Source: Candidatus Hadersleviella danica
GTDB lineage: Bacteria > Chloroflexota > Anaerolineae > Promineifilales > Promineifilaceae
Length of the DNA: 42,376 bases
Reading direction: 5' to 3'
Assembly (NCBI GenBank): GCA_016711405.1
Contig: JADJSZ010000055.1
Coordinates: 1-42,376 of the forward strand
The translations under genes and the position numbers were made by a program. Below, piece after piece: positions 21,920 through 29,553 of this stretch; within the stretch, counting starts at the first letter, position 1; each line of letters opens with the position of its first letter. Under the pieces are notes generated by a model. That model ran no database searches and was not told the origin of the DNA. It saw only the letters and a list, made by a program, of their open reading frames with translations.

Positions 21920-22966
21920 ATGTTAATCCTTCCCGGCCTCATAGACCCCCATACCCACCTGCGCGTGCCGGGTGGGGAACACAAAGAAGATTTTGCCACG
22001 GGCACGAAAGCGGCCGTGGCGGGGGGCATTACCCAAATTTTGGGGATGCCCAACACGAATCCACCTCTGGCCACGGCCGAGGTTTTGCAAGCCACGCTGG
22101 CCACGGCCGCGCAAGATGCCTATTGCGATGTGGGCTTGTTCGCAGGAGCCAGCCCGCCCGTCATTGAGCAACTGCCCAGCCTTGCCCCCTACGCCGTCGC
22201 CCTCAAAATTTACCTCAACGACACGTTTGGGGATTTGCGGGTGGATGATGTGCCCACCTTGGCCGCTTGTTTCGCCACATGGCCACGCGACAAAATCATC
22301 GCCATGCACGCCGAGAAGCAGAGTGTGGCGGTGGGGATTGGGCTGGCGGCGGCTTACGGCCGTGCCGTCCACTTTTGCCACATCAGCCGGCGCGAAGAGA
22401 TTGAGCTGATTGCGGTGGCCAAGGCGCGGGGCTTGCCCGTGACCTGTGAGGTGGCTCCGCACCATTTATTTATGACCACGGCCGACTATGAGCGGTTGGG
22501 GCCGCTGGCCGATATGCGCCCTGTGTTGGGCACGCCCAGTGATGTGGCCGCCCTGTGGGAACATCTGGGCGAGACGGTGGATTGCATTGCCACCGACCAC
22601 GCCCCGCACACGCTGGCCGAAAAGCGGAGTGCAACCCCGCCGCCGGGGATTGCGGGCTTGCAAACGAGCTTGCCGCTGATGCTGACGGCGGTCAAAAACG
22701 GCCGTCTCTCCCTGCCCCGCCTGCTGGAACTGATGCACGACAATCCCCGCCGCATTTTTAACCTGCCCGCCCAACCCGACACCCATATTGAGGTGGACGA
22801 TGAAACCCCGTACACCATCACGAATGAGGCCATGCACTCCAAATGCGGCTGGACTCCCTTCGCGGGCTGGGAAGTCGTCGGCCGTGTCCACAAAGTCGTT
22901 TTACGCAACCAAACCATTTATGAGAATGGCCAATTTTTAGATAAAGCTGGTCAGCCTTTCAGCTAG
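21920..22966 (+). CDS. pyrC: Dihydroorotase
   Basis: This metal-dependent amidohydrolase cyclises carbamoyl-aspartate to dihydroorotate. It has the zinc motif DPHTHLRVPGG near residue 9, the bridging lysine in ALKIYLNDTFG, HAEKQSVA, the ligands FCHISRREE and EVAPHHLFM, and the catalytic aspartate in CIATDHAPHTLAEK. At 348 residues it lacks the N-terminal beta-sandwich strands of type I bacterial enzymes (about 425 residues) and resembles the compact CAD-type domain. The start codon lies directly against a run of ATCCAAA repeats with no clear ribosome-binding site. It is 30 bp after pyrF and 71 bp before pyrB, so the three form a pyrimidine cluster. Confidence 0.92.
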   Translation: MLILPGLIDPHTHLRVPGGEHKEDFATGTKAAVAGGITQILGMPNTNPPLATAEVLQATLATAAQDAYCDVGLFAGASPPVIEQLPSLAPYAVALKIYLNDTFGDLRVDDVPTLAACFATWPRDKIIAMHAEKQSVAVGIGLAAAYGRAVHFCHISRREEIELIAVAKARGLPVTCEVAPHHLFMTTADYERLGPLADMRPVLGTPSDVAALWEHLGETVDCIATDHAPHTLAEKRSATPPPGIAGLQTSLPLMLTAVKNGRLSLPRLLELMHDNPRRIFNLPAQPDTHIEVDDETPYTITNEAMHSKCGWTPFAGWEVVGRVHKVVLRNQTIYENGQFLDKAGQPFS

Positions 22967-23022
22967 TCAGCCAGTCAGCTAAAAAGCTGAAATGCTGACA
23001 AGCTGACAAGCTGACAAGCTCC
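22948..23022. repeat. Heptamer repeats GCTGACA/TCAGCTA between pyrC and pyrB
   Basis: TCAGCCTTTCAGCTAGTCAG-type units are followed by GCTGAAATGCTGACAAGCTG and further AGCTGACA units. They form an inverted pair and end just before the AGGAG box of pyrB. Confidence 0.75.
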
Positions 23023-23037
23023 TACAGGAGAACACCA

Positions 23038-24027
23038 ATGAGCAACCAACCTCTTTTCGATTACAGCCAACTGCCTGCCAAGCGGGCGACACGGGATAAC
23101 CCGTTGCGCGGCAAGAGTATTTTGTCGGTCGCGCAATTTGACAAGGAGATCATAGAGTATTTGTTCGGCCGTACCCGCGAGATGCGGGAGATGGTGCAAC
23201 GGGTGGGCACGGTGAATTTGTTGCGCCAATATGTGGCCGCTTGCATATTTTACGAACCCAGCACACGCACCAGTTCCTCGTTTATTGGGGCGATGGAGCG
23301 GTTGGGCGGCCGTACTATTCCCATTACCTCGGGCGTGGAATTTAGCTCGGTCAGCAAGGGCGAGACGTTGGCGGACACAATGCAGGTGTTGGAACAGTAC
23401 GCCGATGTGATTGTTCTGCGCCACCACGAGATTGGGGCGGCTAAAATGGCGGCCGAATACACCCATGTGCCCATCATTAACGCGGGCGACGGGGCAGGGG
23501 AACACCCCACCCAAGCGTTGCTCGATTTGTTTACCATTCAGGATGAGTTGGGGTCGTTGGATGGGCTGAAGGTGGCCATGGTAGGGGATTTAAGATACGG
23601 CCGTACCGTCCACTCCCTGACCAAATTGCTCCTGCAATACAACGTCAAGCTCCGCTTTGTCTCCCCCGAAATTTTGCGCCTGCCCCTGAATGTGATGAAC
23701 CAAGTGATTGATGCGGGAGTGGATGTGCGCGAGACGCACGATGTGGCGGATGTGATTGAGAACGCCGATGTGCTGTATGTGACGCGGGTGCAAAAGGAGC
23801 GTTTTACCGATTTGCGCCAATATGAAGAGGTGAAAAACTTCTATGAAATTACGCCTGAGCTGATGAAGCGGGCGCAGGAAAAGATGGTGGTCATGCATCC
23901 GCTACCCCGCGTGGGGGAAATTCATTATGCGGTGGATAGTGACCCCCGTGCGGCCTATTTCCGCCAAGTGAAGAATGGGATGTTTGTGCGGATGGCTCTG
24001 CTGGCGGCCGTGCTGGGGCAAGCGTAG
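23038..24027 (+). CDS. pyrB: Aspartate carbamoyltransferase catalytic chain
   Basis: This 329-residue enzyme condenses carbamoyl phosphate with aspartate. Carbamoyl-phosphate site: IFYEPSTRTSSSF near residue 72. The loop lysine is in SVSKGETLADT. Other motifs are HPTQALLDLFTI, the aspartate-binding VGDLRYGRTVHSL and the late HPLPRVGEI. All expected residues are present. The start has CAGGAG 9 nt upstream. It follows pyrC after a repeat-filled spacer; no pyrI regulatory chain is next to it. A perfect hairpin lies just after the stop. Confidence 0.95.
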   Translation: MSNQPLFDYSQLPAKRATRDNPLRGKSILSVAQFDKEIIEYLFGRTREMREMVQRVGTVNLLRQYVAACIFYEPSTRTSSSFIGAMERLGGRTIPITSGVEFSSVSKGETLADTMQVLEQYADVIVLRHHEIGAAKMAAEYTHVPIINAGDGAGEHPTQALLDLFTIQDELGSLDGLKVAMVGDLRYGRTVHSLTKLLLQYNVKLRFVSPEILRLPLNVMNQVIDAGVDVRETHDVADVIENADVLYVTRVQKERFTDLRQYEEVKNFYEITPELMKRAQEKMVVMHPLPRVGEIHYAVDSDPRAAYFRQVKNGMFVRMALLAAVLGQA

Positions 24028-24034
24028 GAAAAAC

Positions 24035-24067
24035 AGGCCAGCGAGGTCTAGTAGACCTCGCTGGCCT
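24035..24067. terminator. Long perfect hairpin after pyrB
   Basis: This is a palindrome centred at 24051 with 16-bp arms (AGGCCAGCGAGGTCTA and its complement). A T tract is absent, so it may be a palindromic repeat that stabilises or ends the pyr transcript, not a classical terminator. Confidence 0.55.
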
Positions 24068-24095
24068 AGGAAAGGGGCAGGGATTACCATCCTCC

Positions 24096-25106
24096 ATGAA
24101 ACAACACATCCAAAAATGGGGGCGCATGTTGCTCAGTGTCGGGGTGGGGGCTGTGGGGGTGTGGCTGTTGGCGCGGGATGTGGCCGTGGCCGATGTGTTC
24201 ACGGCCGCTGGCCAAGCCCACTGGGGCTATGTGGCAGGAGCCGTCGCCGTCGTCTTTCTCACCCCGCTCCTCAAAGCGTGGCGCTGGCGCTGGCTCTTTC
24301 CCGCCGAAGCGGCCGATTTACCCCTCCTCCACCTCATTCGCATCATCTTAGTGGCCATGTTCTTTGGCCAAATCGTGCCCATTGCGCGGCTGGGCGAAGT
24401 GAGCCGGGTTGTGTTACTGGGCGGCCGAATCCCCCGCGCTCAAATTCTCAGCACCTTGGTCGTCGAAAAAGTGCTGGAAGTGGTCATGGTCGTGCTGTCG
24501 CTATTGCTGGTGTTGCCGCTGGTGGCGATGCCGCCCAACATGGGCCAGCCGCAAACGTGGGCGTTGCTGGGCGTGGGGTTGTTGGTTGGTTTAGCGGCCG
24601 TGGCCTACACGGCCGAACCACTCACCCGCCTGAGCGAGCGCGTGACGAATTGGTTGCCAGCGGCCGTGGGCGGCCGTTTGCACAAACTCATCGCCACAGG
24701 GTTGCAAGGGGTGATGGCTTTGCGCCACGGCCGTGCCTTGGGGCGTGTGCTGGCCGCGTCGGTGGGGGTGGTCATGCTTTATTGGCTCGCTCCCTACTTG
24801 CTTTTTCAAGCGTTTGCCATCCCGCTCGGGCCAGCGGAGGCGGTCTTGCTCAATGGGGTGTTGCTGTTGGGGCTGGTTCCCTCCTCTGCGCCGGGCAACG
24901 TGGGGGTGTTCGAGTTTTTGTGCTTGGCAGTGTTACGGCCGTTGGACGCGACCGATGAAGCAACTCTCCTCGGTTTCGCCCTCCTATTTCACGGCATCGT
25001 CTTGCTCCCGCAGTTGGTGGGTGGGGTGTTGGCCGTGGGGGTGTGGGGGGAGGTGGGCGCGGGAAGGCAGAGGAGCGGAGGAGCGGAGGAGCAGAGGGGA
25101 AGTTAA
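24096..25106 (+). CDS. Flippase-like membrane protein, LPG-synthase TM family
   Basis: This 336-residue protein has about eight membrane helices. It carries the features of the lysylphosphatidylglycerol synthase transmembrane/UPF0104 family: WRWRWLFPAE, IILVAMFFGQIVPIARLGEVSRVVLL (in two pieces), EKVLEVVMVVLSLLLVLPLV, GLVPSSAPGNVGVFEF and HGIVLLPQLVGGVL. Members are thought to flip lipids or lipid-linked sugars. The catalytic aminoacyl-transferase domain of MprF is absent. It converges, with an 11-bp gap, on a family 2 glycosyltransferase, a frequent functional partner. The last 14 residues are translated GGAGGAGC octamer repeats. Confidence 0.88.
   Translation: MKQHIQKWGRMLLSVGVGAVGVWLLARDVAVADVFTAAGQAHWGYVAGAVAVVFLTPLLKAWRWRWLFPAEAADLPLLHLIRIILVAMFFGQIVPIARLGEVSRVVLLGGRIPRAQILSTLVVEKVLEVVMVVLSLLLVLPLVAMPPNMGQPQTWALLGVGLLVGLAAVAYTAEPLTRLSERVTNWLPAAVGGRLHKLIATGLQGVMALRHGRALGRVLAASVGVVMLYWLAPYLLFQAFAIPLGPAEAVLLNGVLLLGLVPSSAPGNVGVFEFLCLAVLRPLDATDEATLLGFALLFHGIVLLPQLVGGVLAVGVWGEVGAGRQRSGGAEEQRGS
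25062..25104. repeat. GGAGGAGC-type octamer repeats over the flippase-like 3' end
   Basis: GGCAGAGGAGCGGAGGAGCG and two further units of period 8 cover the last codons of the gene. The same kind of unit covers the last codons of pyrF (21850-21885). Confidence 0.7.
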
Positions 25107-25117
25107 CCGCTGATAGC

Positions 25118-25837
25118 TTACAGCTTACGGCTTACGGCTTTCTTCCCATTGAGGCGGTCGCGCACGATGACGCGCAGGGCGCGGAGGCCATCCCAGATGC
25201 TTATTTTTTTGCCTTCCTCATAGGTGCGCGGGTCGTAGCTGATGGGGATTTCTAAGATTTGGTGGCCCGAGAGCAAAATTTTGTTGGGCAGTTCAAAGTC
25301 CAAATCAAAGGTGGTGCCGATGAGGTTGAGGGATTGGACGACATCGGCGCGAACCATTTTGGTGGCGGTGGCCACATCGGTGAGACGGCCGCCGAAGAAC
25401 AGATTGGTAACGGCCGTGAGGAAGCGCACCCCCCAGTAAGCACGCGCATATTTATAGCGGGCACGGCCGCCCAACACCCGCGAGCCAAAAATAGCGGCGG
25501 CGTTCGTCTCTTCCACCTTGCGACAAAAATGAACGTGGTCGGCGGGGTCATACTCTTTGTCAGCGTCTTGGATAATCATGTAATCGCCCGTCATGTGGGC
25601 GATACCTGTGCGAATGGAAGAGCCTTTGCCCAAATTGCGCTCGTGGAAAACGACCCGCACCTCGGGCTGTTGCACTTGTTGCAAAATTTCGCGTGTGCCA
25701 TCGGTGGAGAAATTGTCCACCACAATGATTTCGCGTGTCCACCCAGAGCCTAAATCCACAGCTTGGGTGCGTTGAATAATGTCGAGAATGGTTTCTCGTT
25801 CGTTGTAACAGCAGATAATGACAGATAGTTTACGCAT
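25118..25837 (-). CDS. Glycosyltransferase family 2 (dolichyl-phosphate sugar synthase-like)
   Basis: The 239-residue protein is a GT-A fold enzyme: LSVIICCYNERETILDI at the N-terminus, EIIVVDNFSTDGTREIL, ERNLGKGSSIRTGIAHMTGD, and the metal/nucleotide motif MIIQDADKEYDPAD near residue 92. SRVLGGRARYKYARAYWGVRFLT and ATKMVRADVV follow as in polyprenyl-phosphate mannosyl/glucosyl transferases. There is no C-terminal membrane domain, so it is the short soluble form. It probably loads a sugar onto a lipid carrier for surface glycans; the convergent flippase-like gene fits that. The first ATG is used. Confidence 0.9.
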   Translation of the reverse strand: MRKLSVIICCYNERETILDIIQRTQAVDLGSGWTREIIVVDNFSTDGTREILQQVQQPEVRVVFHERNLGKGSSIRTGIAHMTGDYMIIQDADKEYDPADHVHFCRKVEETNAAAIFGSRVLGGRARYKYARAYWGVRFLTAVTNLFFGGRLTDVATATKMVRADVVQSLNLIGTTFDLDFELPNKILLSGHQILEIPISYDPRTYEEGKKISIWDGLRALRVIVRDRLNGKKAVSRKL

Positions 25838-25920
25838 ACGGCCGTGGATTATAACTGTAAATCGCCCAATCGCTTAATCTCAGCAAATAACTGAGTGTAG
25901 GAACAAGTTGTTTAAAACAT

Positions 25921-26011
25921 TAACGCCAAGGCGCAAAGGTGCAAAGACGCAAAGAGCTTTCTGGGGGAACCAACATCCTTTGCGCCTTTGCTTCTTGGCG
26001 ACTTTGCGTTG
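25921..26011. repeat. Inverted repeat of GCAAAG-type octamers, copy 2
   Basis: GCCAAGGCGCAAAGGTGCAA and following GCAAAG units form the left arm, and CCTTTGCGCCTTTGC with GGCGACTTTGCGTT the right arm. The words are the same as in copy 1 at 3048-3140. Confidence 0.7.
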
Positions 26012-26065
26012 AAAAGGGGCATTCCTTACAAGTTGTTTGTACATCCGAAGAAGCCAAACTCCACT

Positions 26066-27355
26066 TTATTCGCCGCCCACCACGGCCAGCACGGCCGCCG
26101 CCAGTTTGGTGCTGTCGTGGCGCCACGGCCGTTCGCCATCCATTAAATCGGCCAAGACGACGCGCTGACGGGGAGGTAAAGTAGCCAACACAAAATCCAC
26201 ACGGGGATTGGCTTGGACAACAGCCGTGTTTGGTTCATTGCCCAGCACCACATCCAGCCCCCTTCGCCCACGTAATCGGTTAAGACGCGCACATGGTCGG
26301 CCAAGGTAAAGCCATCTGTTTCCCCTTTTTGGGTGGCCACATTGCCCACATAGAGCTTGAGCGCCCGCGTGCTGGCCAATGCGCCCGCTAAATCGCGCAC
26401 GAACAGGTTGGGCAAAATGCTGGTGTAGAGGCTCCCCGGCCCAATCACAACCAAATCGGCTTGCAAAATGGCGCGGATGGCTTCGGGGTAAGCGCGGGCT
26501 TGCTCGGGTTCGAGCCACACGCGCTCCACACGGCCGTTGGCTTCGGGGATGGCCGACTCGCCCACCACGAGGTGACGTTGGCCGTCGCGCATGACTTCGG
26601 CCATGAGGACGACGGGGGTGAGGGTGGCGGGAATGACACGGCCGCGAATGGCCAAGACCCGTTGCGCGGCCAGCAAACCCTCTTCAAAGCTACCCGTCAG
26701 CCCCGCTAGGGCGGCCAAAAGCAGGTTGCCAAAGGCGTGGCCGCGCAAGACGCTCTGTTCGGGCAGAGGGTGATGGCCGCCAAAGCGATATTGCAACAGT
26801 TGGGTCATCAGGGCTTCGTCGCGGGCGAGGGCGGCGATGTTGTTGCGAAAATCGCCGGGGGCAAGATGCCGAGTTCTTCGCGCAAACGGCCGCTACTCCC
26901 GCCATCATCGGCCACGGTGACGATGGCGGTGAGGTTGGTGGTGTGTTCTTTGAGGCCGCGCAAAAGTGTGGAAAGCCCCGTACCCCCGCCGATGGCCACA
27001 ATTTTGGGGCCACGGTTGCGCCGCTGGTGTTCATAGAGTGAATCGGCGATGGCCATGTCGGGGTCGCGGAATGGTTCGAGGAGATTGCGGCCGAGGCGAA
27101 CCAAGGCGAGCAACATGAGCAAACCACCCAAGACGAGAGGGACTATCATGGCGACCCACGGGGGCAACCATTGCAAGGTGAGGGCGCGATAAAGAGTGGT
27201 GCTGGCTAAAATGCCCATGCGCCGTGCCCAGATGAGGCCGTAAACGACCCCATCCCGCCCACGGCCGCGCCCAAAGCCAACACCAACAACCAACGTTTGA
27301 TGCCAATGCCGACCACCAACCATCGACGGCGTTTTGTAATGTAATCGGGCCACAT
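26066..27355 (-). CDS. yvcK: YvcK/CofD-like family protein (UPF0052), three frameshifts
   Basis: YvcK proteins bind UDP-sugars and control carbon flow and cell shape in Gram-positive bacteria. Here a membrane-anchored N-terminus starts at the ATG at 27355 (MWPDYITKRRRWLVVGIG, then WLLVLALGAAVGGMG and WVAMIVPLVLGGLLMLL). The core follows with VAIGGGTGLSTLLRGLK, VADDGGSSGRLREELG, DFRNNIAALA, VVIGPGSLYTSILPNL, LYVGNVATQKGETDGF and VVLGNEPNTA. The frame breaks at runs CCCC (27248-27251), GGGGG (26857-26861) and CCCCC (26258-26262), plus-strand positions. Adding one base to each run restores one protein of about 430 residues, the family length. All breaks are homopolymer shortenings, so the gene is probably intact in the organism. 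Confidence 0.85.
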
Positions 27356-27361
27356 AGAAGA

Positions 27362-27575
27362 AGTGCTGAGTTGAGAGTGCTGAGTGCTGAGTGCTGAGTA
27401 CCCTGAAAAAAGGCTTTATTGCAAAAGGGCAAAAGAGCGAAAAGGCAAAATTGCTCGAGAAAAAATTCGTGTAATTCGTGCAATTCGTGTCTAAATCAAC
27501 CTTTTTTCAGTAGACTCAGTGCTTAGCGCTGAGTGCTGAAAGGCTGACTAGCTGAAATGCTGAGTTGAAAGGCTG
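27362..27575. repeat. Heptamer repeat-rich spacer (AGTGCTG, GCTGAAA, ATTCGTG)
   Basis: GCTGAGTGCTGAGTGCTGAG (27376 onward), GCAAAAGGGCAAAAGAGCGA (27420 onward), TTCGTGTAATTCGTGCAATT (27467 onward) and GCTGAAAGGCTGACTAGCTG (27534 onward) are four successive short-period repeats. They fill the divergent spacer between YvcK and the oxidoreductase. Confidence 0.7.
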
Positions 27576-27576
27576 T

Positions 27577-27582
27577 TATAAT
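27577..27582 (+). promoter_or_regulatory. Possible -10 element of the oxidoreductase gene
   Basis: A perfect TATAAT lies 75 bp upstream of the ATG at 27657, directly after the repeat block. No convincing -35 box at 16-18 bp is seen; the upstream bases are GCTGAAA repeat units. Confidence 0.35.
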
Positions 27583-27656
27583 AGCCCAACTTCAGAGCAA
27601 TCTCCCAATCACCCTCTCTCTGGCTCTCTTCCTCCCTTACTCCCCCCTTCTCCCCT

Positions 27657-28706
27657 ATGTCTCCCATCCAAGTCGGTCTTATCGGTTATGGTTTGGCGGG
27701 GCGGGTGTTTCATGCGCCGACGATAACGGCCGTGCCCGCTCTGCAACTCGCCCAAGTGGTGCAACGGCAGGGGGATGAAGCCCGCCAACGCTACCCGTGG
27801 GTTGAAATTGTGCGCGAGAGCGAGGCGTTGCTGAACGACCCCGCCATTGAATTGGTGGTGATTGCCACGCCCAACACGAGCCATTTTGCGCTGGCCGAAG
27901 CGGCGTTGCAAGCAGGCAAGCATGTTGTGGTGGATAAGCCGTTTACAACGACAGCGGCCGAAGCGGAGCAACTTATCGCCTTAGCGCAAGCGCAACAGCG
28001 GGTGCTTTCGGTGTACCACAATCGGCGCTGGGATGGGGATTTTTTGACGGTGCAGAAACTACTAGCGGGGGGGCATCTCGGCCGCCTTGTGGAGTACGAA
28101 TCCCATTTCGATAGGTTTCGCCCCGGCTTGAAGGCGAACGCATGGCGGGAAACGGCCGTGCCCGGCAGTGGCATTCTGTACGACCTTGGCTCCCATTTGC
28201 TGGACCAAGCGGTGGTGTTGTTTGGCCTGCCAAGGGCGCTAACGGCCGATATTCGCATCCAACGCACGGGTGGGGTGGTGGATGATAGCTTTGCCCTGTT
28301 GTTGCACTACGACGAGGGGTTGCGCGTGACCTTGAAGGCGGGCATGGTTGTGCGCGAGCCAAGTCCGCGCTTTGTGTTGCACGGCACGGCCGGCTCTTTC
28401 ATTAAATATGGGCTGGATCCACAGGAGGAGGCGTTGAAGAACGGCCGTACCCCGCTCGAGCCAAACTGGGGCAGTGAGCCAGCGGCACAATGGGGCACGC
28501 TGAACACCAGTTTGGATGGCTTGGTGGTGCAGGGCACTGTGGCAACGTTGCCCGGCAATTATCTTGCCTTCTACCAAGATGTGGCCGAAGCGATATTAAA
28601 AGGAAGAGAGCCAGCGGTAACGGCCGTACAAGCCCACCAAACCATGCGTCTCCTTGAATTGGCTCAGCAAAGCCATGAAGAGGGGCGGCGATTAGAAGTT
28701 TGCTAA
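27657..28706 (+). CDS. Gfo/Idh/MocA family NAD(P)-dependent oxidoreductase
   Basis: This 349-residue sugar or inositol dehydrogenase-like enzyme has the Rossmann motif VGLIGYGLAGRVFHAP at the N-terminus and VVIATPNTSHFALAEAALQAGKHVVVDKPF in two pieces. The EKP-type lysine in VDKPF is a conserved catalytic/cofactor residue. The C-terminal alpha/beta domain has YHNRRWDGDFLTVQKLL, GILYDLGSHLLDQAV (conserved Asp and His) and FVLHGTAGSFIKYGLDPQE. It resembles the YdgJ/scyllo-inositol dehydrogenase branch, but substrate identity is inferred only from similarity. It is monocistronic, followed by a perfect palindrome. Confidence 0.92.
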   Translation: MSPIQVGLIGYGLAGRVFHAPTITAVPALQLAQVVQRQGDEARQRYPWVEIVRESEALLNDPAIELVVIATPNTSHFALAEAALQAGKHVVVDKPFTTTAAEAEQLIALAQAQQRVLSVYHNRRWDGDFLTVQKLLAGGHLGRLVEYESHFDRFRPGLKANAWRETAVPGSGILYDLGSHLLDQAVVLFGLPRALTADIRIQRTGGVVDDSFALLLHYDEGLRVTLKAGMVVREPSPRFVLHGTAGSFIKYGLDPQEEALKNGRTPLEPNWGSEPAAQWGTLNTSLDGLVVQGTVATLPGNYLAFYQDVAEAILKGREPAVTAVQAHQTMRLLELAQQSHEEGRRLEVC

Positions 28707-28726
28707 GGCAATTAACGATGAGAGTT

Positions 28727-28756
28727 TGTAGTGGCGCAATATATTGCGCCACTACA
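28727..28756. repeat. Perfect 30-bp palindrome
   Basis: The sequence TGTAGTGGCGCAATA is followed at once by its reverse complement, with no loop. It lies 20 bp after the oxidoreductase stop. It may end the transcript as an RNA hairpin or be a mobile palindromic element. Confidence 0.75.
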
Positions 28757-28808
28757 CATACATACCAGCTCCCCAACACCCCATTTGTAAAGGTTTTTTT
28801 AACAAGCC

Positions 28809-28836
28809 TTGAACTTTAGGCAATGTGACCTATAAT
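28809..28836 (+). promoter_or_regulatory. Strong sigma-70-like promoter of the small membrane protein gene
   Basis: TTGAAC (28809-28814), a 16-bp spacer and a perfect TATAAT (28831-28836) predict a start near 28843, giving a leader of about 200 nt. Confidence 0.7.
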
Positions 28837-28978
28837 GGGAGCTATTGTTAAGCAGTTTGCACAATTTTTGAGATGAATACACCTTGTTAATAACAACGAA
28901 AGATGTGTGCCCTTTCTATTGCGCTTCATCATTCTCCATTCAGATAGGTTTTGTTCCACCATTGCTTTTGTTTCGGGG

Positions 28979-29013
28979 GATTAGCAGGTTGTCGGGCAAA
29001 ACAACGGCTAATC
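28979..29013 (+). promoter_or_regulatory. Hairpin in the long 5' leader
   Basis: GATTAGC pairs with GCTAATC, and inside it GTTGT pairs with ACAAC around an eight-base loop. It sits about 30 nt before the start codon in a leader of about 200 nt that has no other plausible gene. It could be a regulatory RNA structure; it matches no riboswitch class that I recognise. Confidence 0.45.
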
Positions 29014-29043
29014 TCTTTACCCTAGCACTAAAGAGGAAAAGGT

Positions 29044-29181
29044 ATGTTCATCGTCACACTCTCCGTTATGTTTGTTAGTTCTGTGTTGACCTTAATGGCG
29101 CTTAAAGCGACGGGCCGTTTGAGCGAGTGGGAAGAGTTGCAAGAGCAACACTATGTCGCCCAACAACGGCCGAACCGCTAA
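29044..29181 (+). CDS. Small 45-residue single-pass membrane protein
   Basis: The peptide is one N-terminal helix (MFIVTLSVMFVSSVLTLMAL) followed by a charged cytoplasmic-type tail, KATGRLSEWEELQEQHYV and QQRPNR. The ATG has GAGGA 8-12 nt upstream. It has its own strong promoter (28809-28836), a structured leader of about 200 nt and an intrinsic terminator (29198-29232), which argues that this short gene is real. I do not recognise the family. The tail pattern is like that of small membrane regulators, but function is unknown. Confidence 0.65.
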   Translation: MFIVTLSVMFVSSVLTLMALKATGRLSEWEELQEQHYVAQQRPNR

Positions 29182-29197
29182 CGAAGACTCTTTCGCC

Positions 29198-29232
29198 AAA
29201 AAATAGCCCACAGCTTTGTGGGCTATTTTTTT
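29198..29232 (+). terminator. Rho-independent terminator of the small membrane protein gene
   Basis: A stem TAGCCCACA (29204-29212) with TGTGGGCTA (29217-29225), extended by A:T pairs, has a four-base loop and seven T residues. The following stretch to 29500 shows no gene that I can support. Confidence 0.9.
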
Positions 29233-29499
29233 GCCTGTAGATGTGATTGCTGACATCTGCTAACGGGGCGGGGGATGTGTTTCATCCGGGCGCGGTTGCG
29301 GGCGGTTCTAAGTTTCTGGCTAGGTGTTTGGTTCTTTTGGCAGGGCAGGGGGGGTGTTGGCTGGGAGCGGACGCCTAAAGCTCCAAGCCAAATCAATTTG
29401 AACAGTTGCTTTTTTTTGCTTACCCTGTGAAATTGCCGTATATTCTGACAATTAACAATGACCAAATAGGTCGTTGGTCAAGGGGAGCAAATGATAAGG

Positions 29500-29552
29500 G
29501 ACGAGGGGCAAATGACGAGTGACCAATGACAAACGACCAGTGACAAAGAAGC
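29500..29552. repeat. Heptamer repeats ATGACGA/ATGACAA/CAGTGAC
   Basis: GCAAATGACGAGTGACCAAT and onward form six degenerate 7-nt units that end at the ATG of the STAND gene. No ribosome-binding site is visible between them. Confidence 0.7.
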
Positions 29553-29553
29553 C

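Noticed and set aside
28884..29078. ORF in the leader of the 45-residue membrane protein
   Set aside because: It has a TTG start without a ribosome-binding site and its frame overlaps the better supported gene at 29044.
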